DNA of 64,000 nucleotides, taken from Pilasporangium apinafurcum. Its lineage: Eukaryota > Oomycota > Peronosporomycetes > Pythiales > Pythiaceae. The notes below the pieces were generated by a model, which had not been told where the DNA came from, did no database searches, and worked only from the letters and a program-made list of their open reading frames with translations. How positions within the stretch are numbered: the first letter of the stretch is position 1; every line of letters begins with the position of its first letter. The stretch covers positions 186,001 through 250,000 of the forward strand of contig BCKE01000022.1 of the NCBI GenBank assembly GCA_001600495.1. Direction: 5' to 3'. The position numbers and the translations under genes are program-made. Positions 44,522-55,433 of the stretch are shown piece after piece.

Positions 44522-45725
44522 TCATTCGTCAAAGAGGTTCCAGTTTGGTGGGCGGTGGGCTTGTCGTCGAGGGCTTGTGTGTGCGGAGGAGGCGGCACTC
44601 AAGCGGATCTGAGTCAAGTCCACCGCCACAGCATGCACATCTCCATCGTCATCGTCGATGCTTTCGTTGTCCTCTTCATCCTGGCTATTGTCAGGCTTAG
44701 CATTGCGGAGATCAAGCATGGACCGGCGAATCGCTTCCATCATCATTAATTCTTCCAAACGAGCGGCTTCGGCGGCTGCAGCAGCCAGGAAACGAGGATT
44801 CTGCAACACATGGCTGTTCGGATGTGGTGTACCGCGAATGGGCTGATTGGAGATATTGAGTTGGGTGCGCAGGTCGTCTTGAATGCGCTGTCGCTCTTCG
44901 ACCGACGCGTACTGCTGCGTTATCGGCGGATCAGTTGATTGGTGTGGAGGTGCTGGTTTCGATTCAACTGATCGACTGGGTGGTGTTTTCGAGCCATTAT
45001 TTGCTTGGAGCGGGCTCAAACTCTGCAAAATAATGGATGCCATGCAAATCAGCACGTCTATATAATGGAAAAGATGTGGAAGTGATGTGTGCATTTGTAC
45101 TAACCTTTTCACTGAAAATAGAATGCATTTCAGTCGAAGCAGGTGCTGTGTAGTTGACGTTGAATGTATCGCGATTGCAAAAAGGGCAGCTACATTGGAT
45201 GACAGTACACTGTTAGTGCAATCCACTGAGTTGGCGAGAATATGCAGTCCAAGCATGCGCACCAAACCGCTCTCTGTGGAGGTTTCATTTGCAAAAAGCA
45301 TTCCGAGCAAATAGGTTTCTTGCAGCACAAGGAGAAATTCAAATTCCCAGGATAAAACTAAACAATCCATGTACAACTATTAGCGTATTTCAACCGTTAT
45401 CACAGACACAGCGATTCGTATCACATATGCACTCACCATGAAACAAATAGGACATTCTTGCGTGTAACAACTCTCTTTCCCATCTTTCCCAGGGAACCGA
45501 GGTGCAATTTTGCGATCTACAATCAACCGGCGAGCTGCCTTCACCTCCCACGGGCACGTTGGGTACAGACTACTCACAAAGACATACATAATTTCACAAA
45601 TTAAACAGGTTTGCCTCACCATCTATGTGAAGAGTTACATACCCTGTGGGTTTGGTAAATTTTTCCAGTTCACGTGACGAAATAGACGACCGCCGTTTGT
45701 TTGTCTTCGACGGCGAGTTTCCCAT
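44522..45725 (-). CDS. SIP5-type RING E3 ligase, N-myristoylation candidate
   Basis: Five exons in frame: 45725-45643, 45569-45437, 45357-45263, 45189-45105 and 45022-44522, 298 aa. The start MGNSPSKTNKRRSSISSREL has Gly2 and Ser6-like spacing typical of N-myristoylation and many oomycete signalling proteins. Then come GLYPTCPWEVKAARRLIVDR, KIAPRFPG and a split RING-like finger: ECPICFMFYPGNLNFSLCCK, KPICSECFLQMKPPQRAVCC and PFCNR. This is the pattern of fungal Sip5 and plant DA2-like RING proteins. The C-terminal half has a helical segment (RFLAAAAAEAARLEELMMME) and an acidic tract. The donor of exon 3 is put at GTGCGC (45262), which restores CPFC in frame. Likely a membrane-tethered ubiquitin ligase; its substrate is unknown. 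Confidence 0.85.
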
Positions 45726-46014
45726 GATTTCAATGTATGTTTGTGTCTACAGCCAGGCGATCCACGGAGAAAAAGAGAGACGAAAGCGCTGGTGAGAATA
45801 TTTTCCTCCGTTGATTTTGCTTTCCCTTCCCGACACAAATGGCGTCTTCTTCTTCTGATCCTTCTTTGCACGACGAAGAAACGGGTAATTTTTGAAAAGA
45901 ATCGACAATTTATAAATTTAGAGAGTCCTGGTTATATCTCATATGTGTTACCAAAGTACAAGAGGATCTCCTGCCTTGTTGTTTTGGTCCGACTTGACTA
46001 GCAATAGCTAGACC

Positions 46015-48576
46015 ATGGTGGCTGATGGCCAACAAACGCTTTTAACTGCGAAAGCGATTGTATGTGCTGTTTCCTACACGTGTGGAAGTATAGTGAAAGT
46101 ACTGTCGTCAATGTGCTGATGGCTCTACTGTTAATGTGTAGACGGAGGCCACGACCGAACCAGATCATGAGAAATTAGAGGAGATCGAAATCATCTTTGG
46201 CCAGTTCGAGGGTATCGACCATGGAGCATTACGACGATGTCGTAACCTTCACTCGCTCACATGTATGCACATACTAGTTAATTTTTTGCACTAAGGATCG
46301 ATATGATTAATAGCATCCTTGTTTCTCTATTGATATAGTGATCAATTGCAAGATACGGCAAATCGAGCATTTAGAGGCAGTGGGGCCATCGTTGGTGCAC
46401 TTGTGCCTGACTAACCAGTGTATCCACAAGATTGAAGGACTGACAGCATTGTTGAACCTGCGTGTGCTCTATCTCCAACAGAATCAGATCCAAAAGATTG
46501 AGGGACTGAACAAGTATGCGGATTTATAATGGATGCATTATCGAGTGTTGCATTCATACCGTTCTCATTGTAGCTGCAGGAAACTTCAAAAACTCTGGCT
46601 GTTTGGCAATCAAATCAGCGTCATAGAAAATCTGAGTTGCTGTTCGGATCTGAGAGAGCTGTGGCTGCAGAACAACTGTATTCGATCGCTTGAGTCGCCA
46701 GATGGAACTGGGATAGCAGATCTTGTTAACCTCCAATCGTTAAACTTGGCCAACAATCTCATCCGCAACATTGATGAGTTCCAGGTAAGTGACTTGGTTG
46801 TTATTTTTCATGTATATATCAAAGACTTAGTTTTGTTCTTGTTCAATTGCAGCATCTACGGAAATTGATTGCACTTCGTACACTTTCGTTCAGTGATGAG
46901 CATTTTGGTACCACTCCCATCATTAACCATCCCGACTACCGATCTTACGCCATAGCAACACTAAAACAGGTTTCCTCCTCATATCGAATTGGATTTACCT
47001 TTTGACTTATAAGTTGTTTCTAACATTTGCTGGAAAAATGCAGCTGAACAAACTTGATGGAACTCCAATCGAGCCATCAGAGCGGACCAATGCAGAAGAT
47101 TTGTTCTTTACACAGGTATGCTTTTTCGATATCTTCGAACTCTTCGTTACGCTGTTACTTCTACTCACGCCGCACTGGCAGTCGTTGGAGTTCAATGATA
47201 AAATCGCAGAGCTCACACTTGCATATGAACGGGAGTTGAGGGCCATCCACTCGCGCAAAGAGCGCAGCGAATCAAATGCAGAGATGCTTCAGACTGAGCT
47301 CATGGAAGCATTAAATGAACTGGAACGATGTGTCGTCGACGGACAGCAGCAGATTCAACAGGAAAAACGCCGCCAGATCCAGTTACGGTTAGAAAACACG
47401 AAACTCTTTCAGGAGAATGTGGAGACACTCAAAAAAGAGTTCACAGCGCTGATAGACGGTAAAATTCAGAAAGAAACACGTGCTTTATTAAAAGAAGAGC
47501 GAATGTACGAGATATTAGAGCAGGAAGCTCTAGCGGAGCAGAACTTGGTCACAACGATTGCCACGCTACAATGCACATTTCCGACCACAATTGCTTTCCA
47601 AGAGTTGCCAGATCATTCACCAGACTACCGATATATTGCAACACATTTTGGTGCAAAAGTTGGAGGGGACGAGCATGACGAAAACGATAAAGAGAATGCT
47701 GAAAATGTGCGGATTTTGCAGATCTATCGCTACTTTCATCGAGATTTAGCAGCACGTTTTACGGCAGATCAACATCACCAGGAAGTGAACAATACGTGGA
47801 ATCATGTGGGCGAAGGTAGTGAGCTGTATCTATATCTTGTTGCAAACGAAGACGAGATCCTGACAATGCTTCAATCTGGCATTTTAAGTCTACAAGCCAC
47901 AAATGACTCCATCGAAGAGTGGGTGTTTTTGTTCTCAAATCCCATGGATGCTGTCATGTTTTATCCCGGTACAGTAGGAGAGGTTGTCTCTCTGGAAGGA
48001 GAAGTTGATGTACATGAGCCAGATGTTCCTCGTATTCGAACCTTCACGTACCTGCTCTGTCAGGTGCGCATGCATCAGACAATAGAACTTTCCCATCCTG
48101 AAGACCGCAAACTAACAACACTTAATGCGCTGCAATCCATCGCTGCATCAAGTGGATCGATCCTTCACCCATCACCGTCAACGTTTCTCCAGTTAAATCT
48201 CGGCGGAGCATCTTCAGTTGGTAGTCAAGTCTACATGGCTCGCAAAACCACCGTGATGAACCAGATCTTGCCTCAATTTCTGATATTGTGCTCCAAACGG
48301 GAATTTGAACTTTCCACTAGGAAGGTAAGTGAAGAGGATGATGACGCTGATCCAGTCGGGGTGCTAAATGAATTCCAACGAGCTTTACAAGACGAAGTCA
48401 CCGCCTTCCACACGCGATTGTACCATGAAATAGACCCAGCAACTGTTCGGGCATACACGCAATTGCAACAAGACAAACGCACCCTTAAAGCACAGTTGCA
48501 GCACACGTATCAACGGATTAATCGTGAGAAACGTCGGCAAGACGAACTCCTGCAGCATTTACGATCCAAGCACTGA
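46015..48576 (+). CDS. LRRC9-like leucine-rich-repeat coiled-coil protein (flagellar)
   Basis: Seven exons: 46015-46059, 46142-46262, 46339-46513, 46574-46784, 46853-46969, 47044-47115 and 47182-48576, 711 aa. SDS22-type LRRs are spread over exons 2-5: NLHSLTLINCKIRQIEHLEA, LTALLNLRVLYLQQNQIQKI, KLQKLWLFGNQISVIENLSC, DLRELWLQNNCIRSLESPDG and NLQSLNLANNLIRNIDEFQH. They close with an LRR cap (LNKLDGTPIEPSERTNAEDL). A coiled coil (47210-47540) and a beta-rich C-terminal domain follow, with LYLVANEDEILTMLQSGILS and VYMARKTTVMNQILPQFLIL, resembling the module that follows the LRRs in animal LRRC9. LRRC9 is found in ciliated organisms. The family assignment beyond LRR/coiled-coil is moderate. Confidence 0.75.
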
Positions 48577-48795
48577 TCACGGCCAATTTTATCAAAGATC
48601 AAAACCTATTACTATAAATTAAAATATCATTTTATACCTTATCATATTTTACATAACCTATAAAATAGAATACCCTTTTTAATAAGATAAGTATCAACGG
48701 TAGGGTCGCATCTCACATCCATAAATCAGTTGAGTAGCTCCTTCATCTAGCCTCGATCAAGGGTCGGAAGAAATATCTCTTCTATCTGTAGAACG
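48577..48795. other. AT-rich tandem-gene spacer
   Basis: 219 bp between two plus-strand genes. The first half (48595-48690) is almost pure A/T. It serves as 3' UTR of the LRRC9-like gene and promoter of the membrane-protein gene. No defined motif is seen. Confidence 0.35.
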
Positions 48796-50282
48796 ATGGA
48801 GAAGGCGAATGGAGGCAAACAATACGCGGCGTACGAGAGCCATGGTGTCATGAGCGAGCAGTCACCACTTCTGCGTGCGTTAGGCGGTCAAGAATCAGCT
48901 TCATTTGAGGGCACATACATGACGATTCCATCTCCAGCAACCAGCGCAGCATCATCACTACCACATCGACTGTCAGAGATCGGCCAGTTTCAACCGATTT
49001 TCTTCGCAGAGAAAGCGCTGCGTGCACTGCTGAATGGCGTGCTGCTTTACGCATTGTGTTGCATCATCGGTGTGTTGCTGGTGTCACTCAACTACGAAGG
49101 TGTCTTGGGAGAACGTGTGAATTGGTGGCTCATTTTTCTTCCGTTCTGGGTTGCCAACATATGTATGCTGGTGGCACACATTTCATCCATCCGCTACGCC
49201 AAGCAACTGCGAAAATGGGCAGATGTTGAATCCATGTCAAACGAGCCACTGCTGCCACTCTTGCGGAGGATCGTATTGGTGTATGCGATCAGTCTGCCAC
49301 TCTCGTTGCTGTTGCTTTGGAGCGAATTGGCGTTCTGTGCGCGACTGGAGAATGCCGGTACAGATTTGTACATCTGTTATGCACCGCTCATGGTCATCCA
49401 AGTCGCGTTTGTCATTCGCTATCTGCTCTGCCGATCCGATAGTACACTTCCTGTAAGTTCTGATGCACTCAGTCATTTCTCTCAGCCTTGCTTATTGATT
49501 GTATAGCTAACGCATTGTGGTGTTGTATGTGCTATTAGGGCGTATGTTGGATACTGTTGTTTGTATTTACGGTGCTATTAGCCTATCAAACTGATACGCA
49601 ACGCAAACTCGGCTCTCCTGAGATCCACTATCCGCTCTCATGGCTCACTGTTTTCGTCCCTCTTTTTGCCTTCGAAGCGTTAATGGGCGGGGGCTTGCTT
49701 GTCGTGCTCTACCACGAATTCGCTGGTACTTATCGCCTCACCAAGCGGCAGTTAGGATCCAGTGTGTTGTATGCACTAGCACTGGTAGCTGGTGTGACGG
49801 GTCAAGTCATGCTGCTCGACAAGATCGGTTATCACTGGGGAACGTTCACCTTTCCTAGTGCTCTCATGTTCTTTGGTTTGGTCTGTGCGAGCGTGGCAAT
49901 GTACATTATCGGTCGTCATCACGTGGAAGAACTGATGGCTACACGTGGAGGAGCAATACCCGTACCATTAACAAGAACGAACGAAGGGTGGATCACCAAT
50001 CACGCAGTTGTGGAGCAGTGGGTGCTCTTTGGTGATATTTACTTGACGCCAGAGGGACTTTATGAACGCAATCAAAAAACGAGACGTAACAGCGGTGTAG
50101 AGCCAGACGCGGCTGGTGGGCGGTTGTGGCAAAGGATGAAGCGCTGGTTTGGTGGTGGCGGCAACCAGGAAACACTGACGGATCAAGATCCCGAGCGACG
50201 CATTCAGAACATTTTGAGACGGAAAACGTCGGGCAGCTACAGCGATGTCTTTGTCGAAGTTGATACACCCAAGCAGCGATAG
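48796..50282 (+). CDS. TMEM185-like multi-pass membrane protein
   Basis: Two exons (48796-49452 and 49539-50282), 466 aa. A cytoplasmic N-terminus of about 70 residues contains EQSPLLRAL. About eight membrane helices follow, including LLYALCCIIGVLLVSLNY, WWLIFLPFWVANICMLVAHI, IVLVYAISLPLSLLLLW, CWILLFVFTVLLAYQTD, LSWLTVFVPLFAFEALMGGG and LMFFGLVCASVAMYIIG. The repeated 'helix - Leu-x-x-Asp/Tyr - short loop - Trp-x-x-hydrophobic-Pro-hydrophobic-Trp/Phe' pattern resembles the TMEM185 (Fragile-X-F) family. The C-terminal 130 residues are hydrophilic, with a Gly-rich basic patch (WQRMKRWFGGGGNQE). Function in this family is unclear; it is probably an endomembrane protein. Confidence 0.65.
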
Positions 50283-50345
50283 TCATGTCCTGTCATGATA
50301 ATAATGTGTGTGGTTGGTTTAAATATGAGATCAATAAAACGTTTT

Positions 50346-50395
50346 ATTGGTAGATATTATGTAACTATTCTCTGATTGGTTAGATCTATAAAAAG
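50346..50395 (+). promoter_or_regulatory. Core promoter of the NMNAT-like gene (CCAAT and TATA)
   Basis: Upstream of ATG 50417 lie ATTGG (50346-50350), TGATTGGT (50373-50380, an inverted CCAAT box) and TATAAAAAG (50387-50395). The TATA-like box is about 22-30 bp before the start codon, so the leader would be very short or the motif may not be used as a TATA box. Confidence 0.4.
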
Positions 50396-50416
50396 ATTCC
50401 ATTTAAACATGTAGCC

Positions 50417-52233
50417 ATGTTGATGGAAGGAGTCAAGAAGAAATCCGTTGGTCCACCTGGCATGAAGCGACAGCAGCCAATTGTGTGTGCTTTGCGATCA
50501 AAGACTTATGATTTTGAGCTAGCGATGGACAAGAAAGGATGTCAGATCCATCCACTGGGCGAAGGCCCATCGTTTCAGTCGCTGACACCACGCACATTCG
50601 CGAAAAGTGTAGCAGAATTGGACGCCCTACGGTCACGTGTTCAGGAATTGGAACTCAAATTGTCACTGAATGAGGTCGAAGTTGCGCTGTTGGCGCCAAA
50701 GAGCAGTACCAAGAAGCTTCCTCCATTGGTAGAAGCAACAGTGGTGGGTGAGGTCAACAGAATGATTGCCACAGCCCCAGAGACTTGTCTTCGGAAAGGT
50801 TTTCCGCTTGCTTTGCCACTGGATTCATCTCCATCTAAGAGCAACACAGCTGTCCAAATTGACTCAGTAATAATGACCGAACCACCTGAAGCTGGTTGTA
50901 CTGAAGCTGTCAAATCAGCAGATCTGGTTGCTGTCTCCACTTCAAACCCTGGTCAAAGTGGGGATACTTTACCAAATTCTTCAAAGAATAATTCTCCAAT
51001 ATTGTTGTCTCCCCCACCACGTGAACAGACGAAAATCACCATCGGCCATGATGGAGATGCGATTTTCGCCGTTTCGCAGCGAAACCGATTGTACCAAATT
51101 CTAAAGCGAGTGACAGCCATCGTCCCGATAACAGAGGATGAGGTACGGCATTTCTCCTTACCTTGGCCTTAGGTTTTGTCATTCACATTAACGCTTACCA
51201 TTCTTGCTCGCTGTAGCTTGTTCTTCTTAAAAAACTGGTGGATGCAGAGATAGGCGACGTGATTAAACTCTTGCTTGACTTGGAAAATGAAGATTCACGA
51301 CCAGTGATTACCGAAAAGCTACACTTTCTTCTCGCAAACGGTTCTCCTTCCAAGTATCACGCGAGGATACGATTGCAGTCATCTCCTCAGCAACCTGTTT
51401 GGGGAATTCAATATCCACTTCAGAAAATTGCACGCAGTCTAGAGCAGCTGCGCGTTGATGACGCAAATACAAACACCTCTCCGCTCGAAGTGATTGTGCT
51501 CGTATCCAGTGGTGCATACAATCCCATCCATATGCTGCACATCCGAGCGTTCTACGTGGCACGGCAGTATGTCGAGGCCAATTACAAGTTCCCTGTCGTA
51601 GGAGCGTTCATTTCCCCCTCGCATGACACATTCGTCCGTGGCAAGAACCGACGTAACCCACGTGAAATGATCACAAAACGCCACCGATTAGCACTGATTG
51701 AAGCGGCGGTAGCGTCCTCGTCGTGGATAGAGGTTGACAAGTGGGAAATCACAAGGCGAAGAGTGATGGATTATCTTAGTACACTTAGTCACGTACGGGA
51801 AATGTGTGAGTCACATTTCAAGAACGTCAAATTTCACGTCATGTACGTCTGTGGGTGCAATACGGTCGTCAAACTCAGCCACTCAGCTTTGAGGGAAGAA
51901 GGTTTTGGTTGCATCACTGTGTGTAGACCCACGCAGACGGAGATGGTGATGAAGCATTTAGGAAAACAGCTCGCCAAGGCGACAACTATCGTGGAAGACA
52001 CGGGCGTACTACCCTGTGAGCTGGAACGCGCGACGAGCTTCCGCGTGCGACAGGCACTGACGAATACCGAGAAGAACGGCGACGTCATCGAGTTGATGGT
52101 CGGGAAGCCCGTGTTCCAGTATCTGCTCAAGCACGACATTGGACGCAAGATCGCTGGGAAGGAAAACTGGAACGAGGAAGATAAACAATGGCGCAGTGTA
52201 GACTTTGCGTATGTGGAGTACATGGAAAGTTAG
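50417..52233 (+). CDS. NMNAT-like nucleotidyltransferase with long N-terminal extension
   Basis: Two exons (50417-51142 and 51217-52233), 580 aa. The first 280 residues are not catalytic; they include one helix (VAELDALRSRVQELELKLSL) and disordered Ser/Pro-rich sequence. The nucleotidyltransferase domain starts at VIVLVSSGAYNPIHMLHIRA, where GAYNPIHxxH is the adenylyltransferase GxFxPxHxxH motif. It continues with VGAFISPSHDTFVRGKN, MITKRHRLALIEAAVASSSW, IEVDKWE and VMYVCGCNTVVKL. The closing phosphate loop is RATSFRVRQAL, where typical NMNATs have ISSTxxR. These enzymes join NMN or NaMN to ATP to make NAD or NaAD. The TSFR variant and the extra C-terminal tail leave substrate use open. Confidence 0.78.
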
Positions 52234-53037
52234 AGGTTCCTGCTTTCTGCTAAGTTGTTTACCAACAATTTGGATTGGCGTTTGTTACGACCGCGGGCCC
52301 ATTTTCTCTTGTTTCCATTGATCTTGTGTGATTAGCGTTAACTGTGATTTTTTCAGTTGATAAAGCGAAATTCGCCAACAAATCAACTACACACTCTCTC
52401 TTCATGCGAGAAATGCATCATTATTGTAGCTCTCTCTCTCTCTGGGAAATGGCTACACTTTCAGAGTTCAGATTCTAAGCAGAACCACCAGACGGAGTAG
52501 TCACAACAGCAGATGCTGATGCCGCAAGATGCATGCATTACTCTTGGAACAATGATGTGCCAAAATCAATTCCACTACCACACCCGATAGATAAACAAGT
52601 GTATAAGGCTGCAGAATCCATTGATTCCTGCACAGGTCGCACCACCGACCAATGAAATGGGTACATAGTGAGTCCTATGGTACCAATGACTGTGATAGTG
52701 CATGTGTTCGTTCAAGTAAACAGCTGATCTCGATGGATTCGTGCATTGCCGATATTAGTGGTCATGGTATGTTCAAACACATCAATAAGGCGGACCTCGT
52801 GCTCTTTCGCCGCACATCTCGGATCATTTTGGTGCTGGAAGCGAGTGCGGCTTGGCTGAAGAGAAGGTGCCAGGCTCACACACAACTAGCTAACTAGATA
52901 TACAGCAGGGCTTGTTAATAATCTAGAACGATACGCAAAGCTTTATGTTTGCAAAAGCAAGCCGTCGAGTGTTCCGTGTCTTTACATTGAATTTTTGAAT
53001 TTATTACCATAGTACGGGGTTAGACAAACCAAATACT
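52234..53037. other. Intergenic, no gene seen; CT microsatellite
   Basis: 800 bp between converging genes. It contains a (CT)n run at about 52431-52442 and an inverted CCAAT motif near 52641. The ORF at 52652-52897 has no motif and no upstream signals. This begins the gene-poor accessory stretch that runs to 60.3 kb. Confidence 0.45.
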
Positions 53038-54747
53038 TTACATCGATCGAAGGAAACGACGGCGTCGATTGTCAGCATCAGCTTCTGCGATATCTTCATC
53101 GACAATGTCTTCCTTCTCCTCAGCTTCGTCCTCTTCCTTGTCCTTCTCATCAAATTCTTCCTCTTCCTCCTCTTCATCCTCTTCATTGTCCTTCTCATCA
53201 AATTCTTCCTCTTCCTCCTCTTCTTCTTCCAGTTCTTTTTCCTTTTCTTCCGCTTCGTTTTCTTCTTTGTTTTCCTCTTCAATTATAGCTTCGTGTTTCT
53301 TTTCTTCCTCTTTCAGTGCTTCTTCGCCCTTCTTAAGCGCGTCGGCAGCCTGCTTAAGCTCTTCCTCCTCTTCTTCCTCTTCCTCTTCTATGTTTTCATC
53401 TTTGGTCTTCGGTGCTTTCTTTTTTGGTGGTGTTGCTTCCTCTTCATCCGCTTCATCCACTTCATCATTCACTTCTTTTTTTTTCTTATGTGCTTTCTTC
53501 ACTTCTTTCTGTTCTTCTTCAATTGTCGTTTCTTTTTCTTTCTCTATTTCCTTTAAGGCTGCTTCCTCGTCCAAAGCATTTTCGTCCTGTTGGAGGGTTT
53601 TTGAGGCTTCTTTGAGTCCTTCGGTTTCATTCTCTTTCTGCGCTTCGGTGTCCTTATCTTTTACTTTTGTCGACTTCTTCTTTTGGCGCTTTGCAACTTT
53701 TGCCTCTTCTTCAGTTTTGTCTTCTGCTAACGCTGCATCATCAGCATCCTCGATTTGTTTCTCTTTCTTGGCTTCTGCGGTTTTCTTTTCTCGCTTTGCG
53801 ACTTTTTTCTCTTCTTCAGCCTTATCTTTTGCTAGCTCTTCATCATCTTCCTCTTCGATTTGCTCCTCTTTCACTGCCTGCTTTTGACGCTTTTCTGCTT
53901 TCGCCTTCTCTTCCGCTTTGTCTTTGGCTAGCTCCGCGTCATCCTCTGCCTCGATTTGTTCCTCTTTCTCGGCAGCTTCCAGCTCTTCTTTCTGTACTTC
54001 TTCCTCATTTTCCTTTGCTTCTTCTTCTTCCTCTTCTTTCTCTTCCTTTGCAAGTTCGGCGTCATCTTCTTTCTCACGTTTGACCTCTTCTTCTTCTTCC
54101 TCCTCCTCTTCTTTCTTCACTTCCTTCTCATTCTCTTTGACCTCGTTCTCGTACTCTTCTTTTTCCTCCTTGGCTAGCTCCGCATCATCTTCTTTTTCGC
54201 GCTCCACCTCTTCTTCTTCCTCTTCTTCTTCCTCCTTTTCAACTTCTTTTTCGTTTTCCTTTACCGCTTCTTCTTCCTCTTCTTTCTCTTCCTTTGCAAG
54301 TTCAGCTTCATCTTCCTTCTCACGCGCGACCTCTTCTTCCTCTTCTTCTTCTTCTTCTTTTTCGGCCACTTTTTTATTTTCCTCAACCTCTTTTTCATTC
54401 TCTTCTTCTTTCTCCTTCGCCAATTCTGCATCGTCCTCTTTCTCATGCTTCACCTCTTCTTCATCTTCTTCCTCTTGCTCTTTCTTGACCTCCCTCTCGT
54501 TTTCTTCCTCTAATTCTTCCTCTTCCTCCTCTTCTTCTTCTTCTTCGTCATCATATTCATCGTCACCTTCATCGTCTTGTGACTCGACAAATTCGCTTTT
54601 CTTGGTCACGGGATTGGCTGCGTGCGATACCTTTACCTTCATGGACTTGCCATCATGCCGCGTCACGTGTGCCTGCGCCGTTTGTACATCCATTGATGCA
54701 ATCATCGCAGCCAGCACCGCCACTGATGCGAGCGAGAAGACCTTCAT
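53038..54747 (-). CDS. Secreted, extremely acidic Glu/Lys tandem-repeat protein
   Basis: 569-aa intronless frame from ATG 54747. A signal peptide (MKVFSLASVAVLAAMIASMD, then VQTAQA) is followed by a short basic region (HVTRHDGKSMKVKVSHAANP) and about 500 residues almost entirely of Glu, Lys, Asp and Ala. At least four copies of a unit of about 40 residues centred on EKEDDAELAKEEKEEEEE are recognisable (roughly 54000-54480), then three shorter variants (DDAELAKDKAEEKAK-like). The C-terminus switches to NRRRRFLRSM. Such a chain would form a long charged helix or stay disordered. It has no RxLR motif behind the signal. Function is unknown; surface coat, metal/Ca2+ buffering or an effector are possibilities. 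Long antisense Ser-rich ORFs are artefacts of the GAA/GAG repeats. Confidence 0.8.
   Translation of the reverse strand: MKVFSLASVAVLAAMIASMDVQTAQAHVTRHDGKSMKVKVSHAANPVTKKSEFVESQDDEGDDEYDDEEEEEEEEEEELEEENEREVKKEQEEEDEEEVKHEKEDDAELAKEKEEENEKEVEENKKVAEKEEEEEEEEEVAREKEDEAELAKEEKEEEEEAVKENEKEVEKEEEEEEEEEVEREKEDDAELAKEEKEEYENEVKENEKEVKKEEEEEEEEEVKREKEDDAELAKEEKEEEEEEAKENEEEVQKEELEAAEKEEQIEAEDDAELAKDKAEEKAKAEKRQKQAVKEEQIEEEDDEELAKDKAEEEKKVAKREKKTAEAKKEKQIEDADDAALAEDKTEEEAKVAKRQKKKSTKVKDKDTEAQKENETEGLKEASKTLQQDENALDEEAALKEIEKEKETTIEEEQKEVKKAHKKKKEVNDEVDEADEEEATPPKKKAPKTKDENIEEEEEEEEEELKQAADALKKGEEALKEEEKKHEAIIEEENKEENEAEEKEKELEEEEEEEEEFDEKDNEEDEEEEEEEFDEKDKEEDEAEEKEDIVDEDIAEADADNRRRRFLRSM
53990..54480 (-). 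repeat. In-frame tandem repeat of about 120 bp within the acidic gene
   Basis: Approximate units of about 120 bp, four clear copies, each encoding the block '(V)xREKEDDAELAKEEKEEEEE' plus 'KENEKEVEKEEEEEEEEE'. Copies differ by a few codons, so expansion is not very recent everywhere. Repeat number is likely to vary between strains and may be mis-assembled. Confidence 0.65.
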
Positions 54748-55433
54748 TGTTCTGACTCTTTCGTTACGTGTGGGCTTGAGAGCAAATTGGGAAATAAACA
54801 GCAACAGTCTCACTCATTTTTGCGTGAATCAAGCCAACAGTTTTCACAAATACGATGCGTTGACAGTTCTTCCACACACTTAATCGAGATATAAATTAAC
54901 ATAATAATCATTCTGATAAGATCGTATATTGGAATTTAACTGCAGTATAGTCGTATAATGGGAATATGGTTGTTACGACAAGAGGAACGCAAAATATGGC
55001 AATGAAGAATCACTTATTTAAGTATTTTATCGGTGGTGTATCCATACTATCAGTATTTTGGTGGAAAAGATTGTCGAGCCCAAGCGAATTCGCAACATTA
55101 ATATAATAGGTTTAGTTATTTATAGGATGGTGTGATTGTGGACACATGTTTCTAGTCAATTTAATCCATCACTTCTTTTGCTATGACTATTACATAGGGC
55201 ACCGAGAATGTCACAGTAGGATTTACGTCCTGGTAGCAGGGTGACATTCTCGATACCCTTTGTAATAAATGCTTTGATTGTAGCTTAGCTTGGATCAATT
55301 TCCAAGCAGCAAATCAACCTGAACGCAATGGTTAAGATGAGGAAGAGCTTTGCATTTTGTATTGTTGTATACTTACTGAGCTTTGCGCACCAAGCGCTGT
55401 TGATGTGCAGGACATAAACTATAAATGCCATTA
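54748..55433. other. Intergenic region holding a long hairpin
   Basis: 686 bp between the acidic-protein start and the stop of the unknown membrane-protein gene. The AT-rich part (54880-55140) has no gene. The hairpin at 55190-55265 is listed separately. An ORF on the minus strand, 55668-55285, is an alternative frame of the membrane-protein exon and is rejected. Confidence 0.45.
55190..55265 (-). ncRNA. Candidate structured RNA: 25-bp hairpin downstream of a minus-strand gene
   Basis: The arms 55190-55214 and 55241-55265 are complementary at 22 of 25 positions, including an uninterrupted 12-bp core (CGAGAATGTCAC / GTGACATTCTCG). The loop is 26 nt (55215-55240). Two of the three mismatches become G-U pairs if the minus strand is transcribed, which fits an RNA made from that strand. 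It lies about 170 nt past the stop codon of the membrane-protein gene on the same strand, so it may sit in its 3' UTR. Alternatives are a very small MITE or a small-RNA precursor. Confidence 0.5.

Noticed and set aside
44430-44612. Plus ORF starting MPEAEQRYQT next to the Fanzor remnant
   Set aside because: It runs antisense into the last exon of the SIP5-like gene and has no family resemblance.
53069-54883. Very long plus-strand Ser-rich and Leu/Phe-rich ORFs
   Set aside because: They are exact antisense shadows of the GAA/GAG-rich acidic gene, which has a signal peptide and a coherent repeat; the Ser runs are just TCT/TCC complements.
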